Source of the DNA: TWA4 sp034086685
GTDB lineage: Bacteria; Bacillota; Clostridia; Lachnospirales; Lachnospiraceae
Assembly: GCA_034086685.1 (NCBI GenBank)
Contig: JAXDZY010000110.1
Coordinates: forward strand, 1-55,033
DNA length: 55,033 bases
Direction: 5' to 3'
The notes below the pieces were generated by a model. It had not been told where the DNA came from. It searched no databases and worked only from the letters and a program-made list of their open reading frames with translations. Shown here in pieces: positions 42,245 to 51,301 of this stretch. How positions within the stretch are numbered: the stretch's first letter is position 1; every line of letters begins with the position of its first letter. The position numbers were made by a program, and so were the translations under genes.

Positions 42245-43447
42245 ATGATCAACCAGAATTATCTGAAATTACCCGGTAGTTATTTATTTGCAACAATCGG
42301 ACGTAAAGTAAAAGAATATTCCGAAGCCAACCCGGATAAGTCCATCGTCCGCCTCGGTATCGGGGATGTATCCCTTCCTCTGGCTCCTGCCATTGTGAAG
42401 GCCATGCATGAAGCAGCAGATCTGATGGGAAAGGAAGTCAAGGGGTATCCCGATTATGAAGGATATGCGTTTCTGCGTGATCTGATCGTTGAGCATGATT
42501 ATAAGTCAAGAGGAACCGATATTGCAGCAGATGAGATTTTTGTTAATGACGGGGCCAAATGCGATTCTGCCGATCTGGGAGATATTTTCAGTCTGGATTG
42601 CAGGGTTGCGGTCTGCGATCCGGTATATCCTGTTTATGTGGATTCCAATGCATTGATCGGACGCGCAGGTGATTATATGAAAGATGCCGGAAGATGGAGC
42701 AACCTTATCTACATGCCCTGCTATGCGTCCAATAACTTCGCACCCGAATTTCCAAAAGAGAATCCGGATCTGATTTATCTGTGTTTCCCGAATAATCCTA
42801 CAGGTGCTGCCGTAACAAAGGATCAGCTTCAGGAATGGGTTGATTATGCCAATAAGATCGGTGCTGTAATTATTTATGATGCGGCTTATGAAGCATATAT
42901 TTCCGAAGCAGATGTGGCACATACCATTTACGAATGCGAAGGTGCAAAGACCTGTGCCATTGAAATGCGTTCCTTCTCCAAGAATGCGGGCTTTACCGGT
43001 ACCAGACTTGGTTTTACCGTAATCCCCAAAGAACTGGTGCGTGACGGTGTATCCCTGCATACTCTCTGGACAAAGCATCAGGAAACAAAGATGAACGGTG
43101 TATCCTACATCGTTCAGGCAGCAGGTGCTGCAGTGTATACTCCCGAAGGAAAAGAGCAGACACAGGCTCAGGTGGCATATTATATGAAAAATGCCCGGAC
43201 GATCCGCACCTCTCTGGCAGACATGGGATACACGGTTTCAGGCGGTGTGAATGCACCTTATGTATGGCTGAAGACACCTGATAACATGACTTCATGGGAA
43301 TTTTTCGATTATCTGCTGGAAAAAGCTAATGTGGTAGGTACCCCCGGTTCAGGCTTCGGTTCCTGCGGTGAGGGATATTTCCGTCTGACCGGTTTCGGAA
43401 GTCAGGAGAATACAGAAGAAGCTTTGAGACGAATTAAAGCTCTGTAA
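42245..43447 (+). CDS. dapL: LL-diaminopimelate aminotransferase
   Basis: This 400-aa PLP enzyme converts tetrahydrodipicolinate directly to LL-diaminopimelate, bypassing the succinylase/acetylase steps of lysine and peptidoglycan synthesis. Signatures: LPGSYLFATI at the N-terminus, GIGDVSLPL, NDGAKCDS, and the PLP lysine in SFSKNAGF. The start at 42245 follows AAGGAG; the ATG at 42227 has no site. It is a single gene with its own terminator. It implies a DapF activity somewhere, which the protein at 6615 may not supply. Confidence 0.95.
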   Translation: MINQNYLKLPGSYLFATIGRKVKEYSEANPDKSIVRLGIGDVSLPLAPAIVKAMHEAADLMGKEVKGYPDYEGYAFLRDLIVEHDYKSRGTDIAADEIFVNDGAKCDSADLGDIFSLDCRVAVCDPVYPVYVDSNALIGRAGDYMKDAGRWSNLIYMPCYASNNFAPEFPKENPDLIYLCFPNNPTGAAVTKDQLQEWVDYANKIGAVIIYDAAYEAYISEADVAHTIYECEGAKTCAIEMRSFSKNAGFTGTRLGFTVIPKELVRDGVSLHTLWTKHQETKMNGVSYIVQAAGAAVYTPEGKEQTQAQVAYYMKNARTIRTSLADMGYTVSGGVNAPYVWLKTPDNMTSWEFFDYLLEKANVVGTPGSGFGSCGEGYFRLTGFGSQENTEEALRRIKAL

Positions 43448-43526
43448 AACAGCAGCAACAGGATCTGACCGGCTGTTCCGGAAGTTCCGGGTATTTTTGC
43501 ACAGTAGTTTATATGAATAATCATTG

Positions 43527-43563
43527 GAGCAATATTTCTGAAAAAAGAGATATTGCTCTTTTT
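43527..43563 (+). terminator. dapL terminator
   Basis: A GAGCAATAT/ATATTGCTC stem (43527-43535 with 43550-43558) is followed by five T residues. Confidence 0.85.
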
Positions 43564-43621
43564 ATGTTCCCAAAAACAAAATAATATCAAAATGTCCTTT
43601 TCATTATACAATTTCTCCATG

Positions 43622-43665
43622 ACTTTACAATAAAACTTTACATAAAACTTTACATATGTTAAAAT
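43622..43665 (+). promoter_or_regulatory. nad operon promoter with three ACTTTACA repeats
   Basis: Direct repeats of ACTTTACA start at 43622, 43635 and 43647. The middle one supplies the -35 (TTTACA 43637-43642), with TAAAAT at 43660-43665 after 17 bp. The repeats overlap the promoter and are candidate NiaR sites, since the operon ends with niaR. Confidence 0.5.
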
Positions 43666-43712
43666 CTACTGTAACTGTTCAGGCAGTCAATCACAATAAC
43701 AGGAGAGAACAA

Positions 43713-44663
43713 ATGGAGATTATAGAAAAAATCAGAAAACTGAAAGAAGAGAAAAACGCGGTGATTCTGGCTCACTATTATGTGGCGGATGAGGTGCAGG
43801 AAATTGCGGATTATGTGGGAGATTCTTTTTATCTGAGCAAGGTTGCCGTTAATCTGACAGCACAGATTATTGTTTTCTGTGGTGTATCTTTCATGGGTGA
43901 AAGTGCAAAGCTTCTTAATCCGGATAAAAAAGTTCTGATGCCGGATCAGGCGGCAGACTGTGCCATGGCTCATATGGCAGATCCTGAGTATATTTCCGGG
44001 ATCAGGCAGGAGTACGAAGATTTGCAGGTGGTGTGCTATATCAATTCAACAGCACAATTAAAGGCTTTATCAGATGTGTGTGTCACCTCGGCCAATGCAG
44101 TGGACATTGTCCGTGAATTGCCCGGCCATCATGTTCTGTTTATTCCCGATGAAAATCTGGGCAGATATGTGGCAGATCAGGTGCCTGAGAAGGAATTTAT
44201 TTTTAATCCGGGCTGCTGTCCCGTTCATGCGCAGATGAAAGCAGAAGAAGTAGCAAAGCTGAAAAAGCAGCATCCGCAGGCGCTGGTACTGACTCATCCG
44301 GAGTGCCGCGGGGATATTATATCCATATCTGATTACATAGGAAGTACATCCGGTATCATCGGATATGCGGCAGAGTCGGAAGCAGATGAATTTATTATCT
44401 GTACGGAATCCGGTGTAGGCTATGAGCTTAAAAAACAGGCACCGGGCAAAAAGTTCTATTTTCCCAAGACGCTTCCTGTGTGTATGGATATGAAGCTGAT
44501 TACTCTTGAAAAGATTGAAAAAGTACTGGCAGAAGAAACAGGAGAGGTACATGTCTGTGCAGAGTTATCAGAAGCTGCCTGCAGGCCGCTGCGGGCAATG
44601 CTGGAACTGGCAGAGAAAGCGCGCAGAAAAAAAGAAGCAGGACAGTCGGAAGGAGAGCAATGA
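43713..44663 (+). CDS. nadA: quinolinate synthase
   Basis: This 316-aa 4Fe-4S enzyme condenses iminoaspartate with dihydroxyacetone phosphate. Motifs: AHYYVADEVQ, FCGVSFMGE, GCCPVH and a C-terminal Cys region ELSEAACRP that supplies cluster ligands. The start at 43713 follows AGGAGAG; the longer frame from 43656 begins inside the promoter. The stop overlaps nadB by ATGA. Confidence 0.96.
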   Translation: MEIIEKIRKLKEEKNAVILAHYYVADEVQEIADYVGDSFYLSKVAVNLTAQIIVFCGVSFMGESAKLLNPDKKVLMPDQAADCAMAHMADPEYISGIRQEYEDLQVVCYINSTAQLKALSDVCVTSANAVDIVRELPGHHVLFIPDENLGRYVADQVPEKEFIFNPGCCPVHAQMKAEEVAKLKKQHPQALVLTHPECRGDIISISDYIGSTSGIIGYAAESEADEFIICTESGVGYELKKQAPGKKFYFPKTLPVCMDMKLITLEKIEKVLAEETGEVHVCAELSEAACRPLRAMLELAEKARRKKEAGQSEGEQ

Positions 44664-45907
44664 AAGCGGAAAAAATACTGTATGCGGACACAGTAATCGC
44701 GGGAACAGGGGTCAGCGGTCTGTATGCGGCACTGAATCTGCCGCGGACGCAGAAAATTATTATGATTACCAAAAAAGATTTGGAGAGCAGTGATTCTTTT
44801 CTGGCTCAGGGAGGAATCTGTGTACAGAGAGATGAAGATGATTATGACAGCTTCTTTGAAGATACCATGCGTGCAGGTCATTATGAGAATCGAAAAGAAT
44901 CCGTAGATATTATGATTCGTTCATCCAGACAGATCATCAATTCTCTGATACAGTACGGAGTGGAATTTGAGACGGTAAATGGAGAACTGCAGTATACAAG
45001 AGAAGGTGCCCATCACAGGAACCGTATTCTGTTCCATGAGGACGAAACCGGGCGGGAGATTACTTCAAAACTTCTGGCGGCAGCTAAAGCCTGTGATAAT
45101 ATCCGGATGATGGAGTATACTGTCATGACTGACCTGATCTGTGAAAATAAAAGCTGTAAAGGGATTGCAGCACAGACACGGGATGGAGAAACTCTGCAGA
45201 TCATGGCCCGGAATGTGATTCTGGCAACAGGCGGAATCGGCGGAAACTACACCCATTCCACCAATTTTTCTCATCTGACGGGAGATGCTCTGACACTGGC
45301 AGAACGCTATGGAATCCTGCTGGAGCATCTGGATTATGTGCAGATACATCCAACGACTCTTTTCTCCAGAAAAAAAGGCAGAAGGTTTCTGATTTCCGAA
45401 TCGGTACGGGGAGAGGGGGCACTTCTGTATGATGCTCATATGAATCGTTTTACAGATGAACTTCAGCCTCGTGATGTGGTGACAAAGGCAATCCTTGCTC
45501 AGATGGAAAAGGATCATACGGATCATGTATGGCTGGATATGCGTCCGATTCCGGTAGATGTGATCTATCGCCATTTTCCCAACATAGCGAAACACTGTCT
45601 GGAAGAGGGATACGATGTGACGAAGGAGTGTATTCCCGTGGTACCGGCTCAGCATTATTTTATGGGAGGAATTCATGTGGATTCCAACAGTGAGACAACC
45701 ATGAAAGGTGTTTACGCAGTGGGAGAAACCAGCTGCAACGGTGTTCACGGAAGAAACCGCCTGGCAAGCAATTCGCTTCTGGAAAGTCTGGTATTTGCAA
45801 AACGGGCAGCATATCATATCGCAGGGAAAAGCTGCGATCTTCCGGGAAGGATTATTTATCCTTCGGTGCAGGATGAAACGGCGGCAAACGGGAAGAAGAT
45901 TATCTGA
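44660..45907 (+). CDS. nadB: L-aspartate oxidase
   Basis: This 415-aa FAD flavoprotein supplies iminoaspartate to NadA. The FAD motif is GTGVSGL near the N-terminus, and the family region HGRNRLASNSLLE is near 370. It is shorter than the ~530-aa E. coli enzyme because the C-terminal helical domain is missing, as in other short clostridial versions. In an anaerobe the electron acceptor is likely fumarate or another non-oxygen acceptor. Translation is coupled to nadA. Confidence 0.94.
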   Translation: MKAEKILYADTVIAGTGVSGLYAALNLPRTQKIIMITKKDLESSDSFLAQGGICVQRDEDDYDSFFEDTMRAGHYENRKESVDIMIRSSRQIINSLIQYGVEFETVNGELQYTREGAHHRNRILFHEDETGREITSKLLAAAKACDNIRMMEYTVMTDLICENKSCKGIAAQTRDGETLQIMARNVILATGGIGGNYTHSTNFSHLTGDALTLAERYGILLEHLDYVQIHPTTLFSRKKGRRFLISESVRGEGALLYDAHMNRFTDELQPRDVVTKAILAQMEKDHTDHVWLDMRPIPVDVIYRHFPNIAKHCLEEGYDVTKECIPVVPAQHYFMGGIHVDSNSETTMKGVYAVGETSCNGVHGRNRLASNSLLESLVFAKRAAYHIAGKSCDLPGRIIYPSVQDETAANGKKII

Positions 45908-45940
45908 ATGATTAATAAATATACAGAATGAGGTTGCATG

Positions 45941-46792
45941 ATGAATAAGATAACAATGACATTAAATGTGGACAATCTGATTAAAATGGCACTGCAGGAG
46001 GATATTTCCAGTGAGGATGTTACCACAAATGCGGTGATGAGAGAGGCAAAAAAAGGACAGGCAGATCTGCTCTGCAAGCAGGATGGGATTATCTGCGGCA
46101 TGGATGTCTTCTGCCGTGTGTTTACCCTGCTGGATGATGGGGTTACTTTTGATTTGAAATGTAAAGATGGCGATGCTGTGAAAAACGGCCAGCTGCTGGG
46201 TACGGTTACGGGAGATATCAGAGCGATTCTGTCCGGAGAACGGACGGCTCTGAATTATCTTCAGCGCATGAGTGGGATTGCCACATGTACTCATGAGGTG
46301 GCTTCCATGCTGAAAGGAACGAAAACAAAACTGCTGGATACCAGAAAAACGACTCCCAACATGCGTATTTTCGAGAAATATGCGGTGAAAGTGGGAGGAG
46401 GTTATAATCATCGTTACAACCTCAGTGACGGTGTTCTGCTGAAAGATAATCATATCGGTGCAGCCGGCAGTGTGGCGGAAGCAGTCCGTCTGGCAAAAGG
46501 GTATGCTCCTTTTGTAAGAAAGATTGAAGTGGAAACAGAGAATCTTGACATGGTACGGGAAGCCGTGGATGCCGGTGCTGATATTATCATGCTTGACAAC
46601 ATGAGTGTGGAGGAGATGAAGGAGGCAATCCGTATTATCGACGGCAGAGCGGAAACAGAATGTTCCGGCAATATTACCGGAGACAACATTGCAGGGATTA
46701 CTTCTCTGGGAGTTGATTATGTGTCCAGCGGTGCTATTACACATTCTGCTCCTGTTCTGGATGTTTCTCTGAAAAATCTCCATGCTCTGTAA
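45941..46792 (+). CDS. nadC: nicotinate-nucleotide pyrophosphorylase (quinolinate PRTase)
   Basis: This 283-aa enzyme decarboxylates quinolinate and adds phosphoribose, giving nicotinate mononucleotide. Motifs: EDISSEDVTT at the N-terminus, RTALNYLQRMSGIAT, DTRKTTP, KVGGGYNHR, DNH and the C-terminal SSGAITHS. Two adjacent ATGs are possible. The second (45941) is 6 nt from GAGGT and preferred over 45938. A terminator follows before niaR. Confidence 0.96.
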   Translation: MNKITMTLNVDNLIKMALQEDISSEDVTTNAVMREAKKGQADLLCKQDGIICGMDVFCRVFTLLDDGVTFDLKCKDGDAVKNGQLLGTVTGDIRAILSGERTALNYLQRMSGIATCTHEVASMLKGTKTKLLDTRKTTPNMRIFEKYAVKVGGGYNHRYNLSDGVLLKDNHIGAAGSVAEAVRLAKGYAPFVRKIEVETENLDMVREAVDAGADIIMLDNMSVEEMKEAIRIIDGRAETECSGNITGDNIAGITSLGVDYVSSGAITHSAPVLDVSLKNLHAL

Positions 46793-46807
46793 TATGGAAA
46801 ATTTTCG

Positions 46808-46844
46808 AACAGTTCAGCTTTTGCTGAACTGTTATTGTTTTTAT
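46808..46844 (+). terminator. nadC terminator
   Basis: An 11-bp stem AACAGTTCAGC/GCTGAACTGTT (46808-46818 with 46823-46833) is followed by ATTGTTTTT. niaR beyond it probably has partial read-through or its own promoter. Confidence 0.8.
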
Positions 46845-46927
46845 GCAAATCAGGAGCCCGACACGGTTACAAATTACAGAAAATTGTGATAAGATAAAAG
46901 GAGGTTGACAGGGGGGCGGTAATTATA

Positions 46928-47443
46928 ATGAATAGCGAAGAACGCAGAAAAGAAATTATACAGACATTCCGTTCAGGGACACTGCCGGTTTCCGGTAAAA
47001 CTCTGGCAGATATGTTTGGGGTCAGCAGACAGATTATTGTACAGGATATTGCATTGCTGAGAGCACAGGGAAATGATATTATTTCAACAAACAGAGGATA
47101 TATTCTGAAAACTCCTGAGCGGGTATCAAGAGTATTCCGTGTGCATCATACAGATGACCAGATTGGTGAGGAACTGAATCTGATTGTGGATCTGGGGGGA
47201 TGCATCAAAGATGTTTTTGTGGTTCATAAGGTTTATGGAACGATCCGGGGAGAATTATGTATCAGCTCACGACGGCAGGTTAATGCTTTTCTGGAAAAAC
47301 TGAAAAACGGACAGTCCAGTCCGCTGAAAAACATAACCAGGGATACGCATTTTCATACGGTGGAGGCGGAAAATTCAGAGATTCTTGATGAGATCGAGCA
47401 GGAACTGTCAGGGAAAGGTTTCCTTCTGCCTCAGAGTTTTTAA
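46928..47443 (+). CDS. niaR: NiaR-type NAD biosynthesis repressor
   Basis: This 171-aa protein has an N-terminal winged HTH (LADMFGVSRQIIVQDIALLR, about 27-46) and a C-terminal 3H domain. Three conserved histidines lie in VHHTDD-, FVVHKVYG- and DTHFHT-type segments that bind nicotinate and a metal. The family represses de novo NAD and niacin uptake genes when niacin is sufficient. Its position behind nadABC fits. The start follows GGGGGGCGG. Confidence 0.92.
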   Translation: MNSEERRKEIIQTFRSGTLPVSGKTLADMFGVSRQIIVQDIALLRAQGNDIISTNRGYILKTPERVSRVFRVHHTDDQIGEELNLIVDLGGCIKDVFVVHKVYGTIRGELCISSRRQVNAFLEKLKNGQSSPLKNITRDTHFHTVEAENSEILDEIEQELSGKGFLLPQSF

Positions 47444-47473
47444 AATGCCGGAATGGAAAATGGACATGGTATT

Positions 47474-47527
47474 GTGAAAGGAGTGAATTATGTGAAAAGA
47501 GTGAATTATGTGAAAGGAGCAAATTAT
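47474..47527 (+). repeat. three tandem 18-bp repeats carrying start sites
   Basis: Units 47474-47491, 47492-47509 and 47510-47527 share the pattern GTGAAAGGAGTGAATTAT, with one change in unit 2 and two in unit 3. Each has a GTG and an AAGGAG-type box (AAAGAG in unit 2). Eighteen bases keep the frame, and the true ATG follows at 47528. Confidence 0.9.
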
Positions 47528-49579
47528 ATGAAGCGAAAAGTTCTATCGTTACTGCTTTGTCTGGGCATGATGTTTATCAGTATGGGAACTTCATTTGCAA
47601 TGGAAGGTTCGGATGAAGCGTATGTTTTTTCTGATGGAAGAGGAACGGATTTCATTCTGGTGGATTCAGCTTATGCACCGGTGGAAAACGTTGCCGAAGC
47701 GGTGGGTGCGGCAGTTTACAGCTGTGATCTGACAGAGTCATCGTATGAGATCCCGGATGAAGTTACAGATCCGCAGACCGGGAATATCTGGCCTGTGACA
47801 GCTCTGTATGATAATGCTTTGAAAGAAAGCAGTTATGAGAGCATTAAGATACCCGACTCGGTGAAATCCATTGGACAGAGGGCATTTTACGGTTGTAAAG
47901 AACTGACCTCGATTACGATTCCTGACGGTGTTCAGATCATCGGACAGGAGGCTTTTGCATTCTGCACAGGTCTGAAAACCATTACTTTTTCAGGTAAACC
48001 CGAGATTGCCGGAAATGCTTTTGACGGAGTAAAGGCAACAGCATATTATCCTCTTTCCTGGACAGAGGAACCTTCTTCTGATGCCTGCGGCGGAGAAATC
48101 AGGTGGGTGCTGAAGATCCCTGCAGTTTCCGGTCTGAAAGCTGCCAGTGCTGGTTATGCCAGTGCAAAGATATCCTGGAAAAAACTTTCCGGTGTTGACG
48201 GATACATTGTCTACAGGAAGAATGGGGACGGCTGGAAGCGTCTCGCTGTTATTACAGGTACTTCTTATACGGATAAAAATCTGGTCTGCGGAAAGACTTA
48301 TACTTATACGGTACGTGCCTGCAGGATGGTTAATGGTGAGGAAGTGAAAGGGGCTTATGATAAAAAAGGAGTTTCTGCAACTGTTGTTCCGGGTACAGTC
48401 AGGCTGGGAGAAGCAAAAGCCGGCGGGAACAGCATAACGATCACATGGTCAAAAGTATCAGGTGCCAGTGGTTACTATGTTTACCGCAAAGTTCCGTCAG
48501 GTGACTGGAAGAGGATCGCTGAAGTGGGAAATTCCGTCACATCCTATACAGACGGGAAGCTGAGTGCGGGTCAGTATATCTATACCCTTCGTGCGTACCG
48601 CACGGTAAATGGCAGCAATATCCGGGGCGGCTATGACAGAAATGGTATTTCTGCATATATTACTCCCGGAGTACCGAAGCTGACCGGCGCATCCGGTTCT
48701 GCAAAAAATATTACTGTAAAATGGAGCGAAATTCCGGGGGCACAGGGATATCGTATTTATCGCAGATCCAGTACCTCTGATGACTGGAAAAGGCTCAGCG
48801 ATATCTCCGGCGGCGGCACGACTTCCTGGAAAGATACCACAGCCGTGTGCGGAACCTGTTATTATACGGTTCGGGCCTATATTAAAGCAGATGGAAAAAA
48901 TGTATGGGGAGGTTATCAGAAACCGGGTCTTCGCGTTGTAATTTCCGATACACCTGTGCTGGTCAGTGCAGCATCTTCAAGATCCGGAGGCGAATCCAGA
49001 ATTACTGTAAAGTGGAATGCTGTTCCCAATGCAGACGGATATCGGGTATACCGTAAAATCGATAATGGTCAATGGAAGCTGTATACCACTAAATCAGCAG
49101 ATACCCTGAGCATTACAGACAATAAGGTTTCAAGCGGTATAGTCTATACATATACAGTGCGCGCTTATGTGAAGTGCGGCGACGGTCAGGTGTTCAGTGA
49201 TTATGACCGGTCAGGTGTGAAGGCTGTAGGTTACATGGAAGCTCCCGAGATTGAACTGGGTGTGGACTGGTATGATGATGTTTATGCGGATCTGTGGGTC
49301 GTGTGGTCTGAGGTGGAAAATGCGGACGGATATATTATCTATATCAAAGAGGCGGGTGACAGCAGCTGGGAACGCCTTGAGAAGATCACGGCAGAAGAAG
49401 CTTTAGTGGATGATGGAATCTGCCTGGAGATATTTGAAGAAGCAGAACTGGGTGATACGGAATATCTGATAACAATTCGCGCTTATAAGACAGTAGATGG
49501 TAAAGAAGTAAAAGGTGCTTATAATAAAAATGGCGTAAGTACCCGGGATGCCATCGATCTGAGTGAAGATTATGAATAG
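47528..49579 (+). CDS. secreted LRR (BspA-type) and fibronectin type III repeat protein
   Basis: This 683-aa protein begins with a signal peptide (MKRKVLSLLLCLG..., cleavage near residue 24). A short BspA-type leucine-rich segment follows (about 75-160), with SIGQRAFYGCKELTSITI-like repeats. About five fibronectin-III-like repeats then run from about 195 to 665, each with GY-x-VYRK and YTYTVRA-type strands. No LPxTG, SLH or transmembrane anchor is visible, so it is probably released or held non-covalently. A role in adhesion or carbohydrate surface binding is inferred. The start at 47528 lies after three repeat-borne ribosome sites. Confidence 0.88.
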   Translation: MKRKVLSLLLCLGMMFISMGTSFAMEGSDEAYVFSDGRGTDFILVDSAYAPVENVAEAVGAAVYSCDLTESSYEIPDEVTDPQTGNIWPVTALYDNALKESSYESIKIPDSVKSIGQRAFYGCKELTSITIPDGVQIIGQEAFAFCTGLKTITFSGKPEIAGNAFDGVKATAYYPLSWTEEPSSDACGGEIRWVLKIPAVSGLKAASAGYASAKISWKKLSGVDGYIVYRKNGDGWKRLAVITGTSYTDKNLVCGKTYTYTVRACRMVNGEEVKGAYDKKGVSATVVPGTVRLGEAKAGGNSITITWSKVSGASGYYVYRKVPSGDWKRIAEVGNSVTSYTDGKLSAGQYIYTLRAYRTVNGSNIRGGYDRNGISAYITPGVPKLTGASGSAKNITVKWSEIPGAQGYRIYRRSSTSDDWKRLSDISGGGTTSWKDTTAVCGTCYYTVRAYIKADGKNVWGGYQKPGLRVVISDTPVLVSAASSRSGGESRITVKWNAVPNADGYRVYRKIDNGQWKLYTTKSADTLSITDNKVSSGIVYTYTVRAYVKCGDGQVFSDYDRSGVKAVGYMEAPEIELGVDWYDDVYADLWVVWSEVENADGYIIYIKEAGDSSWERLEKITAEEALVDDGICLEIFEEAELGDTEYLITIRAYKTVDGKEVKGAYNKNGVSTRDAIDLSEDYE

Positions 49580-49621
49580 TTTCACTGTTTTCCTGTCCGG
49601 CTATAAAAACAGCATATAAAG

Positions 49622-49665
49622 AAAGCGGGAGTTTTGCGGCTTTATACCGCACAATTCCCGCTTTT
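49622..49665. terminator. terminator between the FN3 gene and the CdaR-like gene
   Basis: An AAAGCGGGA/TCCCGCTTT stem has inner TGCGG/CCGCA pairing and a T-rich end on both strands. It can serve both convergent genes. Confidence 0.8.
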
Positions 49666-49686
49666 ATCTGTCTTCTGCAGGCAGAT

Positions 49687-50886
49687 TTATTTTGGAGTTT
49701 TCAGGTAATAAACCAGATATTCAATAAATTCACGGTCTGCCACATTCTGAACGGGATTGATATTGAAATTAGCCTTGATCTTGTTAAAACGGAAAATCAG
49801 GGTGTTTTTGTGGATCCCCAGTTCCTGGCTGGCGGAATTCATGTTGTAATTATGCCGCTGGAGTGTGTCCAGAGTCTCGATCATACGGCGGGTCTGCTCT
49901 TCATCGATTTTTTCAGCCACCGCATTGTAGATGCGGTGGAATTCCGGCAGGGGAGTTATGTTTTTAACATATCTGCCGATATTATCGTAGAAGTAATAAA
50001 CAGATGCATGATTTTTTTCGAAAAGGTCATTGGTAACTCCCAGAAGCCTGGTGGCATCGTCCAGCTGATTCTGGAGCCACAGGCAGTGATTGAAGCTGCT
50101 TCGATAATAACTGAGACGGTTCTGGAATGTGCCGATGAGGCAGCAGCAGGTAAATTCATGTCCGTCACTGTTGTGGTTGGAGGCTTCTTCCAGGACAGGA
50201 GCCAGAAAATCGGCAATGGTTTTCCTGTACTGATCGAAAAGTGCTTCATCACTCATGTCGGAAAAGCTTTTGAAAACCAGGACCTGACCGATGGTCAGCT
50301 TGATTACGATATCCTGATCGGAGACACCGCTGCACCGCTGTACCAGAGCATTGGTAAAATCATGCTGAGTGTCCATGGAGCAGGTAATCAGTATGGGAAT
50401 CCTCTTCACGTCGGTGCGGTATCCCAGCTGCGTGCTTAAAAAAGAAAGTTCGGAGCGGGTATGCGCAGTATCTTCATAGAGAAGCATATGGATAAACTGA
50501 GTCCGCAGATTTCCGCGGTAATTGTCATTGTTCTTTCCAAGCTCATATTCCAGCATCTGCTCCAGGGAAATGCGGAGAACGGAAATCATATCGCGAACCT
50601 CGTAGGGATTACCTGTCAGTCCGATGACACCGACCTTTTCACCATGGTATAATACAGCAGAGTTGACTCCATACTGTACTCCTATATAATTACTTACATC
50701 ATGTTCGGTAAGGATCATAACATTATCTGTTTTCAGGATTTTATAGGCAACCTCATGGAATGCCCCTATTCTTGATTTGTCACTGCTGGCAATGACAATC
50801 CCTTTTTCGTTCATGATATTAATTTGATAGGGAATATATTGAATATAACGTTTTATAAAAAGCTCTGCCAGTTCTGCAGTTAACAT
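49687..50886 (-). CDS. CdaR-type (sugar diacid/PucR-like) regulator
   Basis: This 399-aa protein has an N-terminal diacid-recognition domain (NIMNEKGIVIASSDKSRIG, GVIGLTG) and a C-terminal PucR-type helix-turn-helix (RHNYNMNSASQELGIHKNTL). The family activates glycerate/glucarate or related catabolic genes. No such gene is adjacent. The start at 50886 follows AGGAGGAAAT; the upstream frame lacks a site. It is divergent from gdhA. Confidence 0.88.
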   Translation of the reverse strand: MLTAELAELFIKRYIQYIPYQINIMNEKGIVIASSDKSRIGAFHEVAYKILKTDNVMILTEHDVSNYIGVQYGVNSAVLYHGEKVGVIGLTGNPYEVRDMISVLRISLEQMLEYELGKNNDNYRGNLRTQFIHMLLYEDTAHTRSELSFLSTQLGYRTDVKRIPILITCSMDTQHDFTNALVQRCSGVSDQDIVIKLTIGQVLVFKSFSDMSDEALFDQYRKTIADFLAPVLEEASNHNSDGHEFTCCCLIGTFQNRLSYYRSSFNHCLWLQNQLDDATRLLGVTNDLFEKNHASVYYFYDNIGRYVKNITPLPEFHRIYNAVAEKIDEEQTRRMIETLDTLQRHNYNMNSASQELGIHKNTLIFRFNKIKANFNINPVQNVADREFIEYLVYYLKTPK

Positions 50887-51203
50887 AATTTCCTCCTGAT
50901 TCGTAAGGTGCTCATACTGAGCATAACACAGCTTTTGGATTTGTACAATGAAGAAAAAAGCCATATGAAAAATAAAGTTAAAAAACATCAAAGCTGTTAT
51001 TGATGTTTTTTATTCTGTAGGAAAATAACAGTTTTTCTCTTCGTAGGAGTAAAAAAGCCAGTGATTTATATAAAAAACAGGACGAATTTATACAAAAATA
51101 ATTGACATATAGAATAAAACAATAAATATTTATTGAAGTATCAAACAAAACAATAAAAAAAGATTAGCAAAATGCTTAAAATACAACAATTTAAAGGATA
51201 ATA

Positions 51204-51232
51204 TTTACAAACAAAACGGAAAGTTGTATAAT
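51204..51232 (+). promoter_or_regulatory. gdhA promoter
   Basis: TTTACA (51204-51209), 17 bp, TATAAT (51227-51232), leaving a leader of about 63 nt. A second TTGACA at 51102 has only a weak -10. The 50887-51203 stretch is very AT-rich with repeated AAAACAATAAA and no gene. Confidence 0.65.
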
Positions 51233-51301
51233 TCCAAAGTAAACCTTTATTGGTAACACGTTAAACTAATAAACTAATCAAGTGTAAGTGAGGGAAATAG
51301 T

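Noticed and set aside
45962..46783. A 273-codon minus-strand frame opposite nadC
   Set aside because: It is an antisense shadow of nadC, with His/Cys/Ile-rich composition typical of reversed coding sequence.
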